Assembly: GCA_964527775.1 (NCBI GenBank)
Contig: CAZGQS010000001.1
Span: 62,001-126,000, forward strand
Origin: VMCP01 sp964527775
GTDB lineage: Bacteria > Bacteroidota > Bacteroidia > NS11-12g > UBA955
Reading direction: 5' to 3'
DNA length: 64,000 nucleotides
Program-made: the position numbers and the translations under genes
Shown here: piece after piece, positions 57,924-64,000 of the stretch
How the letters are laid out: every line of letters begins with the position of its first letter
How positions within the stretch are numbered: position 1 is the stretch's first letter
The notes under the pieces: model-generated
Databases searched by the model: none
What the model was told of the DNA's origin: nothing
Seen by the model: only the letters and a program-made list of their open reading frames with translations

Positions 57924-59261
57924 ATGTTTAAGAAAATTTTAATCGCGAATCGCGGTGAAATTGCTTTGCGTATCATTCGTACTTGTAAAGAAATGGGCAT
58001 TAAAACAGTGGCCGTTTACTCTACAGCCGATAAAGAAAGTTTGCATGTGCGTTTTGCCGATGAAGCGGTTTGTATAGGTCCTCCACCGAGTAGAGACAGT
58101 TATCTCAATATTCCTAGAATTTTAGCCGCTGCTGAGGTTACCAATGCAGATGCTATTCATCCTGGATACGGTTTCTTGTCTGAAAATTCTAAATTCTCGG
58201 CTATTTGCAGAGATCACGGAATTAAGTTTATTGGTGCAACTCCCGAACAAATTGATATGATGGGAGATAAGAGCAATGCTAAAGATACCATGAAGAAAGC
58301 GGGTGTGCCAACCATTCCTGGTTCTGATGGACTCTTAGAAAGCATCGAGCAAGCAAAAACCGTTGCCGAAACCATTGGTTTTCCAGTGATTATGAAAGCC
58401 ACTGCTGGCGGTGGTGGACGTGGAATGCGAATTGTATGGGCACTAGACGAAATTGAAGGTGCATGGAACTCTGCTAGAACTGAGGCAGGTGCTGCTTTCG
58501 GAAACGATGGTCTTTACATGGAAAAATACATTGAAGAGCCACGCCATATTGAAATTCAGATTGCTGGAGACCAATACGGTAAGGTTTGTCATTTGAGCGA
58601 ACGCGATTGTTCTATCCAAAGAAGACATCAAAAATTAGTAGAAGAGACACCGTCTCCATTCATGACTGATGAACTCAGAACTAAAATGGGGGAAGCTGCT
58701 AAAGCCGCTGCTCAAATCATCAACTATGAAGGCGTTGGTACTGTTGAATTTTTGGTTGACAAGCACCGCAATTTCTATTTCATGGAAATGAATACTCGTA
58801 TTCAAGTAGAACATCCTGTTACAGAAGAAGTAATTAATTATGATCTAGTGAAAGAACAGATTTTGATTGCAGCTGGTGTTCCCATTTCCGGAAAAGATTA
58901 TATCCCCACTAAAGCAGCTATAGAGGTTCGTATCAATGCTGAAGATGTATACAAAGATTTTCGTCCAAGTCCAGGAAAAATTAAAGTATTGCACAAGCCT
59001 GGTGGACATGGAGTCAGAGTAGATACTCATATTTATGCAGGATATACCATTCCACCGTATTATGATTCTATGATTGCTAAATTGATTGTTTCAGCTCAGA
59101 CGCGTGAAGAGGCCATTGTTAAGATGGAAAGAGCTTTGAGTGAATTCGTCATTGAAGGAATAGAAACTACCATACCATTGCACATTCAACTTATGAAAAA
59201 CGAAGATTTTAGAGCAGGTAATTTTACAACTGCCTTTATGAATACCTTCGAAATCCAATAA
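57924..59261 (+). CDS. accC: Acetyl-CoA carboxylase biotin carboxylase subunit
   Basis: A 445-residue ATP-grasp enzyme that carboxylates biotin on AccB. Motifs are KILIANRGEIALRIIRTCKE at the start, HPGYGFLSEN, KATAGGGGRGMRIV, YMEKYIEEPRHIEIQ, FYFMEMNTRIQVEHPVTE and EVRINAEDVYKDFRPSPGKI. Length is standard. It forms an operon with accB and is followed by a terminator. Confidence 0.96.
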   Translation: MFKKILIANRGEIALRIIRTCKEMGIKTVAVYSTADKESLHVRFADEAVCIGPPPSRDSYLNIPRILAAAEVTNADAIHPGYGFLSENSKFSAICRDHGIKFIGATPEQIDMMGDKSNAKDTMKKAGVPTIPGSDGLLESIEQAKTVAETIGFPVIMKATAGGGGRGMRIVWALDEIEGAWNSARTEAGAAFGNDGLYMEKYIEEPRHIEIQIAGDQYGKVCHLSERDCSIQRRHQKLVEETPSPFMTDELRTKMGEAAKAAAQIINYEGVGTVEFLVDKHRNFYFMEMNTRIQVEHPVTEEVINYDLVKEQILIAAGVPISGKDYIPTKAAIEVRINAEDVYKDFRPSPGKIKVLHKPGGHGVRVDTHIYAGYTIPPYYDSMIAKLIVSAQTREEAIVKMERALSEFVIEGIETTIPLHIQLMKNEDFRAGNFTTAFMNTFEIQ

Positions 59262-59290
59262 ATTGTTGAATAATAAGTCTTAATTCATTG

Positions 59291-59325
59291 AAACACCCTA
59301 CATTTTTTGTGGGGTGTTTTTTTTT
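59291..59325 (+). terminator. Terminator after accC
   Basis: AAACACCC pairs with GGGTGTTT around a T-rich loop, followed by a run of T residues, 30 bases after the accC stop. Confidence 0.85.
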
Positions 59326-59351
59326 GGCATTATAATTGTAATCAAATAGTC

Positions 59352-59876
59352 ATGAAACGATTTTTACTTCCAATAGTTTGTAGTTTAATTCTGCTGCCAC
59401 AAAGCTTAAGTGCACACGTTGAATCTCACGATAAATCAATGAGAATGCTTATGATTCAAACTCTTTTGGAAATTAAAATGGCCATAGAGTTTGTTCCAGA
59501 GAAAGCCAAGTTGGCCCATCAAAATGATGACAATCAGAGTCTGTTCAAACAAAAAGGAGTTAGATTGTCTAGATGGATGGCCGAAAGCCCAAATATTAGA
59601 ATGTTTCAGGGTGCTGACCCTATTTTGGTGCGTATGGGATACCAAGTTCGAGATCTAAAAGTAGAACTTAAGGAAAACCTAAAACACATTGTAGATAAAG
59701 GATTCTGCCATGAAGTGGCAGGTTGGGAAAAAGAACCTTATTTCAGAGAGTCTATCGTTAAAATAGATAAGTTGATTGCCGAATTACAAAAAATGCCAGA
59801 ACCCATTTCACAACATGAAATGAGAGATTTACGACATAAGGTGGAGCAACAGTTTAAACCTGTAGTATTGTTCTAA
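59352..59876 (+). CDS. Exported helical protein of unknown function
   Basis: 174 residues from the ATG at 59352; the frame opens upstream inside the accC terminator. A signal peptide (MKRFLLPIVCSLILLPQSLSA) is followed by a wholly helical-looking, charged mature part with several Met residues (HDKSMRMLMIQTLLEIKMAI) and QQFKPVVLF at the end. I do not recognise the family. It ends one base before the stop of the convergent DUF4920 gene. Confidence 0.6.
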   Translation: MKRFLLPIVCSLILLPQSLSAHVESHDKSMRMLMIQTLLEIKMAIEFVPEKAKLAHQNDDNQSLFKQKGVRLSRWMAESPNIRMFQGADPILVRMGYQVRDLKVELKENLKHIVDKGFCHEVAGWEKEPYFRESIVKIDKLIAELQKMPEPISQHEMRDLRHKVEQQFKPVVLF

Positions 59877-59877
59877 T

Positions 59878-60297
59878 TTACTTAAATCTTACGCCTGTAG
59901 CCATAAATTTTGTAGCTAAACCACCAAATTTATTTCCCAAAGTATCATTTTCGTTTTCTAACCAAATGGTATCTTTATAGAAATGACCTACCGCGTAGGC
60001 ATTCTTTTTTGCAATGCCTTTGGGTACAGTAAATTCGTCGTTGAAATCTACTACAATATTTTCACCATCTACATCATAAGCAAACCAACATCCCTCGGCT
60101 TGACAAACCTCCTTTACTCGCCCAAAAACGATAAAATCGGTATTGCTGCTGTTTGTGGTGTACTGCGATAAAGCTTCTTTTATACCAACAGCGTTTTGGG
60201 TGTCAACGGGTTGGCCAATTTGATTGTAGTCAGAATTACATGCAACGCCAATCAACGCCGTCAACAACATAGCAGTTTTAAATTTTCCCAATTTCAT
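59878..60297 (-). CDS. DUF4920-type lipoprotein
   Basis: 139 residues. A lipoprotein signal (MKLGKFKTAMLLTALIGVAC) leads to a small domain with FIVFGRVKEVCQAEGCWFAY and VVDFNDEFTVPKGIAKK, which fits the DUF4920 family as I remember it, whose paired Cys (VCQAEGCW) might bind metal. Members are small exported proteins of unknown role in Bacteroidota. It is likely downstream of no other gene; the NamZ-like gene starts its own unit on the same strand 15 bases past its start codon. Confidence 0.72.
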   Translation of the reverse strand: MKLGKFKTAMLLTALIGVACNSDYNQIGQPVDTQNAVGIKEALSQYTTNSSNTDFIVFGRVKEVCQAEGCWFAYDVDGENIVVDFNDEFTVPKGIAKKNAYAVGHFYKDTIWLENENDTLGNKFGGLATKFMATGVRFK

Positions 60298-60312
60298 GTT
60301 ACAAAATTACGC

Positions 60313-61509
60313 TTATTTGCGCTGCAATCCCAAACCATCATAGTAGGGATAAATGAGATAAGGTTTACGCTTTACCATGAATGACTCAATGCCTGAGCTC
60401 CAACTGTCTCTAATCTCTTCAGCCGATTTCCCCAATTCAATTTGTTTTTGAAGTGACTCTGTGCCGGCTAATTTGGTGAAAAACGAATTGAAAAAGGGAG
60501 TTTTTTCCTCTTTGGGATACTCTTGATGCAACAAAATGAGCCACTCTAGATAAACATGTCGGAATGAAATTAAATATTCACTGGCAAAATCTGTAACCAA
60601 CATGCCTTGGCATACCTGGCCTAAAAATGGCGGATTGTTTGCTTTTCCGGGGATGTTTTTAGGCGTAAATGTGTATCTACCCGTTTTTAACCAAGGAGCG
60701 CCGAAACATTCAAATGGCTTATCTGTTCCCCTGCCCATACTGATATTGATTCCTTCAAATAATCCCAAGGTAGGATAAAGAATAATGGATTCGGGCGTTG
60801 GCAAGTTGGGTGAGGGTGCTATAGGAAGTTGATAGTATCTATTATGATCATAATTGGCACAAGGTATGACCGTGAGTTTTAAACTGTCTTTCCTGTTGAT
60901 CCATGATTCTCCCCTGATCATCAATGCCAATTCACCTAGAGTCATTCCATGCACCAATGGAATGGGGTGTAGGCCCACCATGCTTTGATGTTGAATTTCT
61001 AAAATGGGACCATCAATGTAATATCCATTGGGATTAGGTCTGTCTAAAACCATGAAGCTCACTTTATTTTCAGCGCAGGCTTCCATACAGTAGTGCATAG
61101 TACTCAAGTAGGTGTAAAATCTTACGCCAACATCTTGTATATCAAAAATCAATACCTCTATATCTTTGAGTTGATCTGCTGTTGGTTTTTTATTTTTACC
61201 ATATAAACTGATGATAGGTAAACCAGATTTTAAATCTTTGCCGTTGGAAATTGATTCGCCGTTGGCAGCATCGCCTCTGAATCCATGTTCAGGAGCAAAT
61301 ATTTTATTGATTTTAATTCCCCTTTTCATCAATGTATCAACCAAGTGAATTCCATTGATAACCGCCGTGTGGTTAGTGACAATACCTACTTTTTTCCCTT
61401 GTAATAAGGGCATATAATCATTCATTCTTTCGGCTCCAACTTGAATGGGCTGACGTTGTGCGTCAACTCTTAGACTGATTAGTGCTAAACATAGAATAAA
61501 TAACTTCAT
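60313..61509 (-). CDS. DUF1343 family protein, NamZ-like exo-N-acetylmuramidase
   Basis: 398 residues from the ATG at 61509, with a signal peptide MKLFILCLALISLRVDAQ. The open frame runs further upstream into the divergent permease gene. Family motifs are KKVGIVTNHTAVI, IFAPEHGFRGDAANGE, LPIISLYGKNKKPT, VLIFDIQDVGVRFYTY and VLDRPNPNGYYIDGP. DUF1343 proteins include NamZ, which releases terminal N-acetylmuramic acid in peptidoglycan recycling. It is followed closely by the DUF4920 gene on the same strand. Enzymatic function is inferred from the family. Confidence 0.88.
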   Translation of the reverse strand: MKLFILCLALISLRVDAQRQPIQVGAERMNDYMPLLQGKKVGIVTNHTAVINGIHLVDTLMKRGIKINKIFAPEHGFRGDAANGESISNGKDLKSGLPIISLYGKNKKPTADQLKDIEVLIFDIQDVGVRFYTYLSTMHYCMEACAENKVSFMVLDRPNPNGYYIDGPILEIQHQSMVGLHPIPLVHGMTLGELALMIRGESWINRKDSLKLTVIPCANYDHNRYYQLPIAPSPNLPTPESIILYPTLGLFEGINISMGRGTDKPFECFGAPWLKTGRYTFTPKNIPGKANNPPFLGQVCQGMLVTDFASEYLISFRHVYLEWLILLHQEYPKEEKTPFFNSFFTKLAGTESLQKQIELGKSAEEIRDSWSSGIESFMVKRKPYLIYPYYDGLGLQRK

Positions 61510-61535
61510 TAGAAGCGGAAACGAAAAATGAGTTG

Positions 61536-61543
61536 TATTTTTG
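61536..61543 (+). promoter_or_regulatory. -7 element TATTTTTG of the LolC/E-like gene
   Basis: Matches TAnnTTTG and ends nine bases before the ATG at 61553, within the short divergent gap with the NamZ-like gene. Confidence 0.45.
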
Positions 61544-61552
61544 GACGTCTTC

Positions 61553-62788
61553 ATGAATTGGAAATGGCTCATAGCGAAAAGATTCCTCACAAAGGAACAA
61601 CAATCTAAGTCAAGAAGTGTCGTATTATTGGCAGTTTTATCGGTTTCTGCAAGTATTACGGTCATGAATATTTCTATGGCAACCTTATTTGGTTTCCAAA
61701 ATGAAATTGAAAGAAAGGTAAAACGCATTCAGGGTGATTTTATTGTTGATGCTGGAAACAACATTGAAAACGGAGAACCCAACCCTATAGACAATCAACT
61801 GGTGAGTCAATTTTTAGATTCACTCAAAATACAACCTTGGAGAAATCAAATTGAACAAATCATACCATCTACAAGTAAAGCATGCGTATTAAAATCGAAA
61901 GATGAAATTGAAGGTGTTTTGGTAAAAACCATACCCACGAATCAATTAGATCAATACCTTAAAGGATTTACAATAAGTAAGTCTATCATCACTGATACCA
62001 TGCCTTGGATAGCCGTTGGTAGCGATTTAGCTAAAAAATTAAAGTTAAAGTTAAATGATAAATTGACCGTCGTATTTTTTGTAAATGACCAAAACGATAC
62101 CCGGCCAAGAGCAAGGAAATTATGGGTTAAACGAATCTATGAAACGGGAATTGATAAAATTGATCAAGAAATTGCTTTCATCAACCCCAGTATATTAGAT
62201 CCCTTTGTTGATTCCAATTTCAAGTATACCCAAGTAGAAATTTGGCTGCCCCCAAATCAAGAGTCATTTCAAGCTCGTAAAAACATATTGAGCATATTGC
62301 CGGCCGGCGATTTGAGATTAAACACCCTACAAGAATTCAATAGAGTTATTTTTGATTGGTTGGCCATTTTGGAAACCAATGTAATCATAATTCTTACCTT
62401 AATGGCATTGGTAGCCATTGCTACTATGAGCACCACTCTTTTGGTTTTGGTCATTGAGAAAACCAGTTTTGTAGGACTCATGCGTTCAATGGGAGCAAGA
62501 AATACCGCTATTCGAATGGTTTTTGTTTATGAATCTCTGATTATTGCATGCGGAGGATTGTTGATTGGAAATGTTATATCTGCAATCATTATAGGACTAC
62601 AGAACCATTATCATTGGATTAGCCTGGATCAAAGTGTGTATTTTATTAAATATGTGTACATGGAGTTAAGTCCTTTACATTATTTAGGTGTGAATGTAGG
62701 GGCATTAATTGTGATTTTTCTTAGTTTATTTATCCCTTCGAGGTACGTTTCCAAAATCAACACCATCAAAGCAATTCAATTCAAATAA
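61553..62788 (+). CDS. ABC transporter permease, FtsX/LolC/LolE-like
   Basis: 411 residues from the ATG at 61553. One N-terminal membrane helix (VVLLAVLSVSASITVMNISM) is followed by a large periplasmic domain (about residues 50-260), then three C-terminal helices with TTLLVLVIEKTSFVGLMRSMGARN, the coupling region of FtsX-like permeases, and PSRYVSKINTIKAIQFK at the end. LolC/E moves lipoproteins from the inner membrane. The ATP-binding partner is not adjacent. It converges with gyrB. Confidence 0.87.
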   Translation: MNWKWLIAKRFLTKEQQSKSRSVVLLAVLSVSASITVMNISMATLFGFQNEIERKVKRIQGDFIVDAGNNIENGEPNPIDNQLVSQFLDSLKIQPWRNQIEQIIPSTSKACVLKSKDEIEGVLVKTIPTNQLDQYLKGFTISKSIITDTMPWIAVGSDLAKKLKLKLNDKLTVVFFVNDQNDTRPRARKLWVKRIYETGIDKIDQEIAFINPSILDPFVDSNFKYTQVEIWLPPNQESFQARKNILSILPAGDLRLNTLQEFNRVIFDWLAILETNVIIILTLMALVAIATMSTTLLVLVIEKTSFVGLMRSMGARNTAIRMVFVYESLIIACGGLLIGNVISAIIIGLQNHYHWISLDQSVYFIKYVYMELSPLHYLGVNVGALIVIFLSLFIPSRYVSKINTIKAIQFK

Positions 62789-62820
62789 AAAGCCGCACTT
62801 CTCAAAGAAATGCGGCCATT
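62789..62820. terminator. Hairpin between the permease gene and gyrB
   Basis: GCCGCA (62792-62797) pairs with TGCGGC (62811-62816), flanked by A and T-rich bases. It sits between two convergent genes and could end transcription from either side. Confidence 0.6.
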
Positions 62821-62849
62821 TAAAGTAAAAGCTCTGATATGATGGAACT

Positions 62850-64000
62850 TTATGCGTCTATCTTTGCATATTTAGCATTAGCCTCAATGAATTCTCTACG
62901 TGGAGGAACTTCGTCGCCCATCAACATAGAGAATATTCTATCTGCTTCTGCAGCACTGTCAAGGGTCACACGTTTTAGTGTTCTGCGTGCAGGATCCATG
63001 GTTGTTTCCCATAACTGTTCTGCATTCATCTCACCAAGACCTTTGTATCGCTGAACATGTACAGAATCTTCCTTGCCTTTACCGGCTAATTCTTTAATTG
63101 CAATGTCTCTTTGATCGTCGTTCCAGCAATATTTGAACTGAGTTCCCTTTTTTACCTGATACAACGGGGGAGTAGCAATATATAGGTAACCACTTTCAAC
63201 CAGTTTTTTCATATATCTAAAGAACAAGGTTAGGATTAAGGTTCTAATGTGAGATCCGTCAACGTCAGCATCGGTCATGATCACAATTTTGTGATAACGA
63301 AGATTATCGAGAATCAATTCTTTTTCACCTTCTTCGTTGTTACCAATGTGAACACCCAAAGCAGTAAACATGTTTCTGACTTCTTCGTTGTCGTAGATTT
63401 TGTGTTCCAAAGCTTTTTCTACGTTCAATATTTTACCTCTTAGTGGCAAAATAGCTTGGAATTCACGGTCGCGGCCTTGTTTTGCTGTTCCTCCCGCTGA
63501 ATCACCCTCAACTAAGAAGATTTCACAAACCGATGGGTCTGTTTTTGAACAGTCAGAAAGTTTACCGGGCAATCCCATTCCAGACATGGCACCTTTTCTT
63601 TGAACCATATCTCGGGCTTTTCTAGCAGCAGCGCGGGCTTGTGCAGCCAAAACTACTTTATCTACAATGATTTTTGCTAGTTTGGGATTTTCTTCCAAGA
63701 AATTATCGAGCATTTCACCCACAGTCATGTCTACGGCACCGCTCACTTCATTGTTACCTAATTTGGTTTTGGTTTGGCCCTCAAATTGTGGTTCTTGTAC
63801 TTTTACCGAAATAACACCGGTCAATCCTTCTCTAAAATCATCTCCTGAAATTTCAACCTTTACCTTTTCAAGTAATTTCTGACGATCAGCATACGATTTC
63901 AAGGTTCTTGTCAAAGCACGTCTAAATCCAGCAACGTGAGTACCACCTTCAATGGTGTTGATGTTATTGACATAAGAGTGAAGGTTTTCTGAATAGCCAG
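62850..64000 (-). CDS. gyrB: DNA gyrase subunit B (5' end outside window)
   Basis: C-terminal part of the ATPase/TOPRIM subunit of gyrase. Translation is open to the window edge, reading ...NNINTIEGGTHVAGFRRALTRTL near base 63920. The TOPRIM motifs EIFLVEGDSAGGTAKQGRDR, MTDADVDGSHIRTLIL and the end VQRYKGLGEMNAEQLWETTM are present, followed by REFIEANAKYAKIDA. These favour GyrB over ParE. The apparent start at 63914 is a TTG inside the gene. Confidence 0.95.
   Translation of the reverse strand, partial: GYSENLHSYVNNINTIEGGTHVAGFRRALTRTLKSYADRQKLLEKVKVEISGDDFREGLTGVISVKVQEPQFEGQTKTKLGNNEVSGAVDMTVGEMLDNFLEENPKLAKIIVDKVVLAAQARAAARKARDMVQRKGAMSGMGLPGKLSDCSKTDPSVCEIFLVEGDSAGGTAKQGRDREFQAILPLRGKILNVEKALEHKIYDNEEVRNMFTALGVHIGNNEEGEKELILDNLRYHKIVIMTDADVDGSHIRTLILTLFFRYMKKLVESGYLYIATPPLYQVKKGTQFKYCWNDDQRDIAIKELAGKGKEDSVHVQRYKGLGEMNAEQLWETTMDPARRTLKRVTLDSAAEADRIFSMLMGDEVPPRREFIEANAKYAKIDA

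Overview
The window is a continuous, gene-dense stretch of a Bacteroidota chromosome. The evidence is type IX secretion and gliding genes (gldJ, a PorP/SprF protein, porU, porV), a TonB-dependent receptor with a carboxypeptidase-like N-terminal domain, many SusD-free small lipoproteins, bshC for bacillithiol, the rpmB-rpmG-DUF4295-ftsY-rimO order, promoters of the TTTG-N18/21-TAnnTTTG type, and no consistent Shine-Dalgarno sequences. The order or family within Bacteroidota cannot be fixed from the sequence. Retinal and carotenoid chemistry suggests, but does not prove, an aquatic organism. Most genes are ordinary housekeeping genes; both ends are cut (exbB at 1, gyrB at 64000).

Layout. 1-2.8 kb: exbB-exbD-exbD-tonB energy module. 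2.8-6.5 kb: orphan double ABC ATPase, LysM protein, O-antigen-ligase-like protein. 6.5-11 kb: rpmB, rpmG, DUF4295, ftsY, rimO, bshC. 11-13.3 kb: SulP transporter overlapping a beta-carbonic anhydrase. 13.3-15.5 kb (minus): pRiA4b-like gene, miaA, terC. 15.6-17.9 kb: TonB-dependent receptor. 17.9-27.2 kb: an accessory region holding nine tandem paralogous lipoproteins with C-terminal membrane hairpins, bracketed by heptanucleotide repeat arrays of opposite orientation, then mutS and a TrmH-thioredoxin fusion ORF with a third heptamer array inside it, followed by a cytochrome c/copper monooxygenase-like lipoprotein. 28.9-38.8 kb: GNAT-like protein, tRNA-Lys, AAA/DUF4143 ATPase, dicarboxylate symporter, thioredoxin-like protein, pirin, a lycopene cyclase fused to a Blh beta-carotene dioxygenase, an unknown secreted protein and a YdcF protein. 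38.8-47.2 kb (minus): gatB followed by a tight six-gene Dlt-like acylation operon (AMP ligase, GNAT, acyl carrier protein, two SGNH proteins, MBOAT). 47.3-47.9 kb: rnpB and tRNA-Gly. 48-55.8 kb: gldJ, porP/sprF, porU, porV. 55.8-59.3 kb: biotin-dependent carboxylase genes. 59.3-64 kb: small exported proteins, NamZ-like muramidase, LolC/E-like permease, gyrB.

The parts most worth a second look are: (1) the lipoprotein array, whose N-terminal, middle and C-terminal modules are combined differently from gene to gene; (2) three heptamer arrays kept in perfect 7-bp phase, one of them inside an ORF where a one-unit change would shift the frame; (3) the CrtY-Blh fusion that could take lycopene to retinal on one polypeptide; (4) the Dlt-like operon in a diderm, with a LysM-bearing SGNH enzyme and an embedded acetyltransferase; and (5) a recurring layout in which the -7 promoter element lies only 3-9 bases from the start codon, implying leaderless mRNAs.

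All calls rest on reading the sequence and on remembered family motifs; no database search was run.
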